From Mariniphaga sp041687255 (GTDB lineage Bacteria; Bacteroidota; Bacteroidia; Bacteroidales; Prolixibacteraceae), in the NCBI GenBank assembly GCA_041687255.1, contig JAWLCL010000001.1, forward strand, positions 372,001 through 436,000: a stretch of 64,000 nucleotides of DNA, given 5' to 3'. Each line of letters begins with the position of its first letter. Position 1 is the stretch's first letter. Positions 34,845 through 42,088 of this stretch are shown here, piece after piece. Below the pieces are notes generated by a model. That model was not told the DNA's origin and ran no database searches. It saw nothing but the letters and a program-made list of their open reading frames with translations. Position numbers and translations under genes: made by a program.

Positions 34845-34850
34845 AATATA

Positions 34851-35150
34851 ATGATTATAGAAAAAGTAATAACGGAAAAACAAAATAAGGCAGCCCGGTA
34901 TGCAAAGGCTATGGGGCACCCGGTAAGGATGTACATCCTTCAGTTGCTGCTAAACCAAAGCTGCTGCTACAGCGGCGATTTGAGTGAAGAGTTGCCCATT
35001 GCCAAATCAACGCTTTCACAGCACCTTAAGGAGTTAAAGTCGGCCGGACTGATACAGGGGGAGATAGAGGCTCCTAAAATTAAATATTGCCTGAACAAGG
35101 AGAACTGGAAAGAAGCCCATATGCTTTTTTCAGAAATATTGAACTTTTAA
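34851..35150 (+). CDS. arsR: ArsR-family arsenite-responsive repressor
   Basis: 99-residue winged-helix repressor. The recognition helix is in IAKSTLSQHLKELKSAGLI. Just before it, SCCYSGDLSEEL places a vicinal cysteine pair where ArsR proteins carry their metalloid-binding cysteines (CVCDL in the classical form). Release from DNA on binding trivalent arsenic is expected. It is the first gene of the arsenic island and overlaps its own operator region, indicating autoregulation. Gene symbol is by family and neighbourhood. Confidence 0.9.
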   Translation: MIIEKVITEKQNKAARYAKAMGHPVRMYILQLLLNQSCCYSGDLSEELPIAKSTLSQHLKELKSAGLIQGEIEAPKIKYCLNKENWKEAHMLFSEILNF

Positions 35151-35159
35151 AAAAATTTG

Positions 35160-35192
35160 TACTTTTTGTTCGGTGTTTTGCGAAATACGAAT
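35160..35192 (+). promoter_or_regulatory. second ars promoter with ArsR-like dyad
   Basis: TTG (35139-35141), 18 nt, then TACTTTTTG (35160-35168), a one-base-longer form of the -7 box. It is followed by TTCG GTGTTTTG CGAA (35169-35184) and another ACGAA. The order -7 box then TTCG dyad copies the arsR promoter, so the downstream genes probably respond to the same repressor. Confidence 0.5.
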
Positions 35193-35213
35193 TTTACTTT
35201 AAATAAATCTATT

Positions 35214-35447
35214 ATGGAAATTAAAGTTTTAGGGACAGGTTGTCCAAAATGCAAAACTCTTGAAAAAGCAACCAGAGATGCCGTTTCGGAGCTGGGAATT
35301 GATGCTGTCGTCACCAAGGAAGAGGACATCATGAAAATCATGGGATACGGTGTAATGCGTACCCCTGGCCTGGTAGTCGATGAAGAGGTGGTTGCTTCAG
35401 GCCGCTTACTGTCGGTTGATGAAATAAAAGAACTTATAACCAAATAA
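35214..35447 (+). CDS. small thioredoxin-like redox protein, ArsE-like
   Basis: 77 residues, one glutaredoxin/thioredoxin-like domain with the redox motif CPKC near the start (VLGTGCPKCKTLEKA) and the cis-proline segment GVMRTPGLVVDEE. It belongs to the TM0996/MTH895 group of small disulfide proteins. The ATG at 35214 is chosen because the MEIKVLGTGC start is canonical and lies after the second promoter. It stands directly before ArsF-like and ArsG-like genes, the position of ArsE in arsEFG operons for aromatic arsenicals. That functional label is inferred from gene order. Confidence 0.82.
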   Translation: MEIKVLGTGCPKCKTLEKATRDAVSELGIDAVVTKEEDIMKIMGYGVMRTPGLVVDEEVVASGRLLSVDEIKELITK

Positions 35448-35458
35448 TTAATTAAACT

Positions 35459-35866
35459 ATGAAAACTGTAAAACTGATTTTAGCTGTAGCGGCCTTTTTT
35501 GCCGGGATGTCTGTTTATGCCGGTAATAATTCCATGCCGGAAGGCACACAGGATAAAAAGGAGGCTGAAGTAAATGTTTATTACTTTCATACCAATGCCC
35601 GGTGTGTTACCTGCCGTACCATTGAAGAAGAGGCGAAGCAGGATGTTAAGGAACTTTTTGGTGACAAGGTGAGATTCCAATCTGTTAATCTTGATGAAAA
35701 AGCTGGCGAAGCCAAGGGAAAGGAGCTGGGTGTAAATTCGCAAATGCTTTTAATTGTTAAGGACAAGCAAAAAATAAACATTACCAATCAGGGGTTTTTG
35801 TATGCCCGCAGCAATCCTGAAAAATTCAAACAGGTTATAGAAGAGAAAATTAAACCCTTATTGTAA
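35459..35866 (+). CDS. ArsF-like exported thioredoxin-fold protein
   Basis: 135 residues with an N-terminal signal peptide (LILAVAAFFAGMSVYA) and a single thioredoxin-like domain. The potential redox pair is RCVTCRTIEE, a CxxC. The fold lacks the classic WCGPC. It resembles the family annotated as the nitrophenyl-compound reductase subunit ArsF, which acts with ArsE in reducing nitro-aromatic arsenicals. A periplasmic location fits the signal peptide. It lies 11 bp after the small CPKC protein and 2 bp before the ArsG-like permease. Confidence 0.78.
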   Translation: MKTVKLILAVAAFFAGMSVYAGNNSMPEGTQDKKEAEVNVYYFHTNARCVTCRTIEEEAKQDVKELFGDKVRFQSVNLDEKAGEAKGKELGVNSQMLLIVKDKQKINITNQGFLYARSNPEKFKQVIEEKIKPLL

Positions 35867-35868
35867 GG

Positions 35869-36570
35869 ATGGAAGGATTTTTAACCGAACTGCTCGATAA
35901 CAGCACGTTTCCATTTGTAACTGCACTCGTGCTGGGGCTGATGACTGCAATCAGCCCCTGCCCGATGGCAACCAATATTACTGCCATTGGTTTTATCGGT
36001 AAAGATATTGAAAACCGGAACCGGGTCTTTTACAACGGACTGGTGTACACTTTGGGGCGTGCGGTTGCCTATACTTTACTGGCAGTTATCATTTTCCTTG
36101 GTGCCGACCAATTTGCTGTTTCGGGTGTCTTTCAGCGGTACGGTGAGAAAATTATAGGACCGGTACTTATCGTCATCGGGCTGTTTATGCTCGACTTTCT
36201 GAAGATTAAATTTCCGGGAATGGATAAAATTTCAAAGCATTACGAAGAAAAGGGTGTAAAAAGCTACGGCGATGTTCTTTTACTGGGTATCCTTTTCGCG
36301 CTGGCATTTTGTCCGTACAGCGGTGTGCTGTACTTTGGAATGCTGATGCCAATTACAATCAGCAGCGCTTCAGGGCTTTATCTCCCGGTGGTTTTTGCTG
36401 TTGCTACAGGAATTCCGGTAATTCTTTTCGCATGGTTGATTGCTTATGCCATTTCAAATGTCGGAACCTTATACAATCGCATTAAAACGTTTGAAATCTG
36501 GTTCCGCAGGGTTATTTCAATATTATTTATCGGGGTGGGGACATATTATGTTGTCACCGTATTTTTTTAA
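35869..36570 (+). CDS. ArsG-like permease of the DsbD/CcdA fold
   Basis: Inner-membrane protein of 233 residues with six hydrophobic helices. Two conserved cysteine-proline motifs, ISPCPMATN in helix 1 and AFCPYSGVLYFG in helix 4, are those of the CcdA/DsbD electron-transfer fold. It matches the group called aromatic aminobenzylarsenical efflux permease (ArsG). An alternative role is passing electrons across the membrane to the neighbouring CxxC protein, as CcdA does. The sequence does not separate the two. It follows the ArsF-like gene with a 2-bp gap. Confidence 0.78.
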   Translation: MEGFLTELLDNSTFPFVTALVLGLMTAISPCPMATNITAIGFIGKDIENRNRVFYNGLVYTLGRAVAYTLLAVIIFLGADQFAVSGVFQRYGEKIIGPVLIVIGLFMLDFLKIKFPGMDKISKHYEEKGVKSYGDVLLLGILFALAFCPYSGVLYFGMLMPITISSASGLYLPVVFAVATGIPVILFAWLIAYAISNVGTLYNRIKTFEIWFRRVISILFIGVGTYYVVTVFF

Positions 36571-36582
36571 AAAAATTTGAAT

Positions 36583-37668
36583 ATGTCATTCGTAAAAGCA
36601 CGAACAGTTTCTGGAATTAAATCTGACAAGCAAAGCAGGAGAATAAGGCTGGTGGTATCCATAGCTGTTATTCTGCCTGCACTGGTGGTGCTGTATTATT
36701 ACCTTCAGCCGGTGGCCGATTTTATAGTTTATGATTTGGTTGGCTTGAATTCAGAGACCCGGCTGGCGGAATCAATTAACTTTTTTATTTATGATACTAT
36801 AAAAATTTTAATACTGCTGTTTCTTATCAGCTCCTTAATGGGGGTGGTGAATGCTTATTTTCCAATCGACCGGCTGCGGGTTTATCTTACGACAAAAAAA
36901 ATGTATGGGTTGCAGTACTTTTTTGCATCCTTTTTTGGTGCCATTACACCGTTTTGTTCCTGTTCATCCATACCATTGTTTATAGGTTTTGTGAATGGAG
37001 GGATTCCATTGGGGGTAACTTTTGCTTTTTTAATAACCTCTCCATTGGTAAATGAGGTGGCAGTTGCCATGTTTCTCGGTTTATTCGGGATTAAGGCCAC
37101 ACTTGTTTATGCCGTCAGTGGCATTTTGCTCGGAACCGTTGGCGGTTTCCTACTTGGCAAATTCAAGCTGGATCGTTACCTAACCGATTGGGTAAGACAA
37201 ATACAGGCCGGTTCAGAAAAGGCGACTCAACAATGGGAATCGGAAAAGACACCTTTTGTTGACCGGTTGCCCGGCATCATTCGCGAGGGGTGGGAAATTG
37301 TTCGCAAAGTGCTCCTTTATGTGATTATTGGAATTGCCATTGGGGCAGCTATGCACGGCTATGTACCTGAAAACTTCTTTACCGGCTACCTTTCTGCCGA
37401 TAAATGGTATGCTGTGCCGCTGGCAGTAATACTGGCAGTTCCGATATATGCCAATGCAGCAGGTATTGTTCCGGTAATCCAGGTGTTTGTGGCCAAAGGA
37501 GTGCCGCTGGGCACTGCAATCGCTTTTATGATGGCTGTTGTGGGCCTTTCTGTTCCCGAAGCCGCTCTACTTAAAAAAGTTATGCAATGGAAGCTTATAG
37601 GAATTTTCTTTGGCACGATAACCCTTTTTATCATTTTGTTAGGGTTCTTGTTTAATGCGATACTGTAA
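36583..37668 (+). CDS. arsP: ArsP-type organoarsenical efflux permease
   Basis: Membrane protein of 361 residues from the ATG at 36583 (MSFVKARTV). The hallmark is TPFCSCSSIPLFIGF near residue 125, the cysteine motif of the DUF318/ArsP family, with a mirrored VPIYANAAGIVPVIQVF in the second half. In Campylobacter ArsP exports trivalent methylated and aromatic arsenicals. A long cytoplasmic loop separates the halves (about residues 205-230). Following ArsE/F/G-like genes and preceding arsM downstream, it fits export of organic trivalent arsenic. Confidence 0.85.
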   Translation: MSFVKARTVSGIKSDKQSRRIRLVVSIAVILPALVVLYYYLQPVADFIVYDLVGLNSETRLAESINFFIYDTIKILILLFLISSLMGVVNAYFPIDRLRVYLTTKKMYGLQYFFASFFGAITPFCSCSSIPLFIGFVNGGIPLGVTFAFLITSPLVNEVAVAMFLGLFGIKATLVYAVSGILLGTVGGFLLGKFKLDRYLTDWVRQIQAGSEKATQQWESEKTPFVDRLPGIIREGWEIVRKVLLYVIIGIAIGAAMHGYVPENFFTGYLSADKWYAVPLAVILAVPIYANAAGIVPVIQVFVAKGVPLGTAIAFMMAVVGLSVPEAALLKKVMQWKLIGIFFGTITLFIILLGFLFNAIL

Positions 37669-37714
37669 AATTCAATTCTGAAAATAATTAAAGTACTATT
37701 ATAAAAACACTGAC

Positions 37715-38545
37715 ATGGACAGACGAAAAGCAATGAAAGTAGCTGCAGGGGTTATTGCAGGAGGCGGAGCCGGCCTGTTTGCCCTTTCCAATGGGTTCAA
37801 ACCTGTAAAGCAGGTAGCTGCCGGGCCTGTGAAGCTGGAATATGAACCATCGGAATCCAGTTGGAAGTATTCGGATTTAGATCCTGCCACTACGGCGCGG
37901 CTGGCATATGACCTTTATCCTGAAGGCAGCTGCATGTATGCTACCGTAAAAAGTGTAGTTTCACAATTGGCAGTAATACATGGTGAGCCATATGTATCAT
38001 TTCCAATCCACATGTTTAAATACGGACATGGCGGCGTTGGTGGTTACGGCTCAGTCTGCGGAGCATTAAATGGGGCAGCTGCAGTTATTGGCTTGGTAAT
38101 AACCGATAAAGGCACTCAGGATAAGATAATAGCCGATATCTTTCAATGGTATGAAAAAGAATCCTTGCCTGTATACAACCCGGTTAATCCGGGGCTTGAT
38201 TTCAATCCTCCTAAAGTTACCTCCAATTCAGTTTTATGTCATGCTTCAAACACAAATTGGTGTAAGGCCGCAGGGTTTAAGGTCGGCAGCAAGGAGCGAA
38301 AAGAAAGATGCCGCCGTCTGACCGGTGACGTAGCAAAAAAAGTTACAACTGTCCTGAATGAAATACATGCCAATGCATACCTGGCGAATGTACACAGCGA
38401 TGAATCGTCAGCTACCTGTTTAACTTGTCATGGAAGTGAAGGAAAGGTTAATAACACTTCAGTACAAATGAGCTGCACTTCATGCCATACCGAGTCTTTG
38501 GCACATAAGGTATTTGCTGATATTCATTATAAAATGATGAAATAA
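37715..38545 (+). CDS. Tat-exported split-Soret-type cytochrome c
   Basis: 276 residues. The N terminus MDRRKAMKVAAGVIAGGGAG is a twin-arginine-type signal. Residues 70-120 have GSCMYATVKSVV and GYGSVCGALNGAAAVIG, the C_GCxxG_C_C arrangement. LCHASNTNWCKAAG follows, and two CxxCH haem motifs near the C terminus, CLTCHGS and CTSCHTE. This matches the split-Soret cytochrome family known from Desulfovibrio. It is in the middle of the arsenic genes, 46 bp after arsP and 151 bp before arsC. Electron transfer in arsenical redox chemistry is a guess. Covalent haem needs a cytochrome maturation system not seen here. Confidence 0.8.
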   Translation: MDRRKAMKVAAGVIAGGGAGLFALSNGFKPVKQVAAGPVKLEYEPSESSWKYSDLDPATTARLAYDLYPEGSCMYATVKSVVSQLAVIHGEPYVSFPIHMFKYGHGGVGGYGSVCGALNGAAAVIGLVITDKGTQDKIIADIFQWYEKESLPVYNPVNPGLDFNPPKVTSNSVLCHASNTNWCKAAGFKVGSKERKERCRRLTGDVAKKVTTVLNEIHANAYLANVHSDESSATCLTCHGSEGKVNNTSVQMSCTSCHTESLAHKVFADIHYKMMK

Positions 38546-38696
38546 TAGTTGCCGACATGAGATCAATCCTGACAGGAATGGTGTAGTGGAGGTACTGTTG
38601 TCCCATCCCATGGAACGGGAAAGCACACAGAACCATAATAACAGCTCCATTCCTTCTGCAGGACTTTGAAATTTTAATTTATAGAAGAAATAGAAT

Positions 38697-39125
38697 ATGA
38701 AGGTTTTAATATTATGTACGGGCAACAGTTGCCGCAGCCAGATGGCACACGGTTTTTTGAAATCATTCGATACCCGTCTGGAAGTTGAATCTGCCGGCAC
38801 TGAAGCCTCTGGACAACTCAATCAAAAAGCTGTTGCGGTAATGCAGGAAATCGGTATCGATATCAGCGGGCATACTTCCGATTCGGTTGAAAAATACCTC
38901 AACGACGAGTGGGATTATGTAATCACGGTTTGTGGAGGCGCCAATGAGAATTGCCCGGCCTTTTTTGGAAAAGTAAAACACCGCCTGCACATCGGGTTCG
39001 ACGACCCTTCACATGCCACCGGAACACCTGAATTTATCGAAAGTGAGTATTACCGTGTTCGCGACGAGATAAAAGAGGCATTTTATAAATTATATCTTGA
39101 AGATTTAAAACCCAATCTGACATGA
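38697..39125 (+). CDS. arsC: arsenate reductase, LMW-phosphatase type
   Basis: 142 residues reducing arsenate to arsenite in the cytosol through a disulfide cascade. The phosphatase P-loop is CTGNSCRS with nucleophile Cys7. The shuttle cysteines are Cys79 and Cys86 in VCGGANENCP, spaced seven as Cys82 and Cys89 in the S. aureus enzyme. The general-acid loop DDPSHATG is present. It overlaps arsM by 4 bp, so product flows to the methylase or to Acr3. Likely thioredoxin-coupled. Confidence 0.94.
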   Translation: MKVLILCTGNSCRSQMAHGFLKSFDTRLEVESAGTEASGQLNQKAVAVMQEIGIDISGHTSDSVEKYLNDEWDYVITVCGGANENCPAFFGKVKHRLHIGFDDPSHATGTPEFIESEYYRVRDEIKEAFYKLYLEDLKPNLT

Positions 39126-39925
39126 AAGCGGAAGATATAAAAGGGATGGTCAGGGAAAAATACAGCGCCATAGCAAAGCAAAGCTCCATCCTTGAAAAAC
39201 AGGGTTGCTGCGGACCTTCAGGATGTTGCGACCAGTTGGAATTCAGTATGATAGGTGATGAATATTCCAGTGTTGAAGGGTATGTTGCCGGTGCTGACCT
39301 TGGACTTGGATGCGGCTTGCCAACTGAATTTGCAGGCATTCAGCCGGGTGACAGTGTGCTTGATCTGGGCAGTGGAGCAGGAAACGACTGCTTTGTAGCA
39401 CGCTCTCTGGTGGGAGAAACAGGAAAAGTTACCGGCCTTGATTTCTCGGAGGAAATGCTCCTGAAAGCTGACAGGAATCTTCAAAAAACCGGCTTCAGCA
39501 ATATATTCTTTGTTCAGGGCGATATCGAAAATATGCCATTGCCTGATGCAGGTTTCGATGTGGTTATAAGTAACTGCGTTCTTAACCTGGTGCCGGACAA
39601 ACAAAAGGCTTTTGCCGAAATCCACAGGGTATTGAAACCGGACGGTCATTTCTGCATTTCAGATGTGGTCCTTAACGGGCATCTTCCTGACGGATTAAAG
39701 AAAGCCGCTGAAATGTATGCGGGGTGTGTATCAGGTGCATTAATGAAGGCAGACTACCTGAAAATTGTAAAACAACAGGGGTTTGCGGGAATTAAAGTTC
39801 AAAAAGAAAAACCAATTATAATACCTGACTCTGTGCTTGCCGCATACATGCAGGAACAGGAAATAAATAAATTTAAACAGTCAGGTACGGGAATTTTTAG
39901 CATCACATTAACGGCATTCAAATAA
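39122..39925 (+). CDS. arsM: arsenite S-adenosylmethionine methyltransferase
   Basis: 267-residue class I methyltransferase converting arsenite to methylated arsenicals. The SAM loop is VLDLGSGAGNDC. The three arsenic-binding cysteines are visible as Cys64 (LGLGCGLP), Cys152 (ISNCVLNL) and Cys202 (AGCVSGAL), equivalent to Cys72, 174 and 224 of the algal enzyme. The extra N-terminal GCCGPSGCC motif is usual in bacterial forms. It overlaps arsC at its start and shares one base with the acr3 start. Its methylarsenite product would need ArsP for export. Confidence 0.94.
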   Translation: MKAEDIKGMVREKYSAIAKQSSILEKQGCCGPSGCCDQLEFSMIGDEYSSVEGYVAGADLGLGCGLPTEFAGIQPGDSVLDLGSGAGNDCFVARSLVGETGKVTGLDFSEEMLLKADRNLQKTGFSNIFFVQGDIENMPLPDAGFDVVISNCVLNLVPDKQKAFAEIHRVLKPDGHFCISDVVLNGHLPDGLKKAAEMYAGCVSGALMKADYLKIVKQQGFAGIKVQKEKPIIIPDSVLAAYMQEQEINKFKQSGTGIFSITLTAFK

Positions 39926-40956
39926 TGGCGAAGCAAAAAAAACAAATCGGCTTCTTTGAAAAATACCTTTCTCTTTGGGTGGCTTTATGTATTGCCGCCG
40001 GAATAGCAATCGGACATTTTGGCGGCGATAACATACAATTGCTTAGCAAACTCGAAATATTTAAAGTAAATATTCCGGTGGCAGTTTTGATCTGGCTCAT
40101 GATTTACCCGATGATGCTGCAGATTGATTTCTCGAGCATTAAAAACGTTGGCCGGCATCCGAAAGGATTAATACTGACGCTGGTTATCAATTGGTTGATA
40201 AAGCCTTTTACAATGGCTTTCTTTGCATGGATTTTCTTCTCCAATATCTATTCTGCTTTCATCTCACCAGCAGAAGCAGGAGAGTATATTGCCGGGGCAA
40301 TCCTTCTGGGGGCAGCGCCTTGCACTGCAATGGTTTTTGTCTGGAGTTACCTCACCGACGGCGATCCAAATTACACGCTTGTTCAGGTATCTGTAAACGA
40401 CCTGATTATTTTGGTGGCATTCGTACCCATCGTGGGACTGCTGCTGGGCATTACAAATGTGCAGGTTCCTTACGATACCCTTGTTGCCAGTGTGGTGGTA
40501 TTTGTTGTAGTTCCATTGTTGGCAGGTTTCATCACTCAAAAAGTGCTGGTTAGAAGGAGAGGGGCAGAGTGGTTTAAGAAAGAATTTCTCCCCCGGTTTA
40601 AACCAGTTTCTATTATAGCGCTATTGTTAACGTTAGTCCTGCTGTTTGCATTTCAGGGCAGTACCATTACCAGGAATCCGTTGATCATACTGCTGGTGGC
40701 GGTTCCATTAATCATTCAGACCTATTTCATCTTTTTTATTGCCTGGTTTGGTGGCCGGAAACTTAAGCTTCCTCATGCCATTTGTTCTCCGGCGGCAATG
40801 ATTGGGGCCAGCAATTTCTTTGAGCTTGCCGTGGCTGTGGCAATTGCATTGTTTGGATTGCAATCGCCAGCTGCACTTGTAACTGTAGTGGGGGTCCTTG
40901 TTGAAGTGCCTGTTATGCTGTCGCTGGTGGCTATTGCCAATAAATGGAGGTATTGA
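39925..40956 (+). CDS. acr3: arsenite efflux permease Acr3
   Basis: Ten-helix inner-membrane exporter of trivalent arsenic, 343 residues, of the BASS/Acr3 family and not the ArsB family. The essential cysteine is in LLGAAPCTAMVFVWS (about Cys133). WLIKPFTMAFFAW and GASNFFELAVAVAIALFG are family signatures, the latter containing the conserved glutamate of the crossover helix. The ATG shares one base with the arsM stop codon, so the two are tightly coupled. It closes the island, 58 bp before a convergent pirin gene. Confidence 0.95.
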   Translation: MAKQKKQIGFFEKYLSLWVALCIAAGIAIGHFGGDNIQLLSKLEIFKVNIPVAVLIWLMIYPMMLQIDFSSIKNVGRHPKGLILTLVINWLIKPFTMAFFAWIFFSNIYSAFISPAEAGEYIAGAILLGAAPCTAMVFVWSYLTDGDPNYTLVQVSVNDLIILVAFVPIVGLLLGITNVQVPYDTLVASVVVFVVVPLLAGFITQKVLVRRRGAEWFKKEFLPRFKPVSIIALLLTLVLLFAFQGSTITRNPLIILLVAVPLIIQTYFIFFIAWFGGRKLKLPHAICSPAAMIGASNFFELAVAVAIALFGLQSPAALVTVVGVLVEVPVMLSLVAIANKWRY

Positions 40957-41014
40957 TGCATCTGTTTATTCTGCCGTTAAGAAGCATTAAGAAAACATTC
41001 TGTTCTTTTTATTT

Positions 41015-42052
41015 TCAGCTTTCAGTAAGAATGTTTCCCGGCAGAATTTCACGGCCGTCGGCATATTTGGCGAACCTTGGTTTCTCAGGAGGATGAACAT
41101 TATCATCCCGGTTCCAGGGCCATCCTCCGAAGCCCGTTTCCCGGTAGTCGGCAAAAGCCTGGTAGATTTCTTCGGCTGAATTCATGACAAAAGGGCCGTG
41201 CTGCACCATTGGCTCATTAATGGGCTTGCCCTGCAGCAGTAGAAAATAGGCCGGCTCACTACTATTTTCTACTATAATGGATTCTTCGGCAAGCAGGTCG
41301 AGCGAGTGGTAGGGTTTGACCTCAATGCCTGCTATCTTGATTTCACTGCCCCTGTAGAAATAGAGTGTACGGTTAACTTCCAGCTCAGCTTCTGGTATTA
41401 TCCACTGGGCATTGGGTTCCATTTTAATGAGCCATATACCCACTTTGTTTTCCGGGTCGGCAGCCCAGGAATCAGGAGCCGGATTTGGTGCCTTTGTCCC
41501 GTCAAGTTCTCCGGCAATAATTGTAATCTCAGTCTTTTTTCCGTTTTCATCGCGAAAGGCTACTGAAGGAATATGTTCGTTCCAGAGCATTACATAAAAA
41601 GGGTCAGCAAACTTCTTTGCCTTGGGCAGATTAAGCCATATCTGAAACAGTTCCAGCGGGTTTTCTTCATCTTTTTTCAGTAAAGGGAACATTTCGGAAT
41701 GTTGCAGGCCAGCGCCTGCAGTCATCCATTGTACGTCGCCATTCCCATACCTGCCGGCCGAACCATGAGAATCGGAATGGTCGACATAGCCGTCCAGTAC
41801 AACCGTAATGGTTTCAAATCCGCGGTGAGGATGAGCCGGAAACCCTGGGATAACATCCCCATGATACATCCGCCACCCGTCTTTCTTTGTGAAATCCTGT
41901 CCCAGCCTCCTGCCTTCCAATGACGCTGCAGGCCCGAGCTGGTCATTTCCCTTTGGATAGTTATCAAGATGGTGTACGCAAAACAAGAAAGGATCACTTG
42001 TTTCCCATGTAAATCCCAGGGGTTTTATGTTGCTAATTAACTTATTATACAT
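41015..42052 (-). CDS. pirin family bicupin
   Basis: 345 residues with two cupin halves. The N-terminal cupin has the metal-binding pattern HPHRGFETITVVLDG and a later QHSEMF, providing three histidines and one glutamate as in human pirin and bacterial quercetinase-like YhhW. The C-terminal cupin lacks metal ligands. Possible functions are flavonoid dioxygenase or redox sensor; neither can be fixed. It lies 36 bp after uvrA on the same strand and may be cotranscribed. Confidence 0.85.
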   Translation of the reverse strand: MYNKLISNIKPLGFTWETSDPFLFCVHHLDNYPKGNDQLGPAASLEGRRLGQDFTKKDGWRMYHGDVIPGFPAHPHRGFETITVVLDGYVDHSDSHGSAGRYGNGDVQWMTAGAGLQHSEMFPLLKKDEENPLELFQIWLNLPKAKKFADPFYVMLWNEHIPSVAFRDENGKKTEITIIAGELDGTKAPNPAPDSWAADPENKVGIWLIKMEPNAQWIIPEAELEVNRTLYFYRGSEIKIAGIEVKPYHSLDLLAEESIIVENSSEPAYFLLLQGKPINEPMVQHGPFVMNSAEEIYQAFADYRETGFGGWPWNRDDNVHPPEKPRFAKYADGREILPGNILTES

Positions 42053-42088
42053 AACAGGTAATTTATCATTGTTGATTTTTACCTGAAT

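Larger units (their letters stand above)
34495..34850. other. divergent intergenic region, peptidase / arsR
   Basis: 356 bp between divergent genes. Promoter elements for each side sit at the ends (34516-34523 and 34820-34844). The middle shows no gene or strong structure. Confidence 0.5.
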
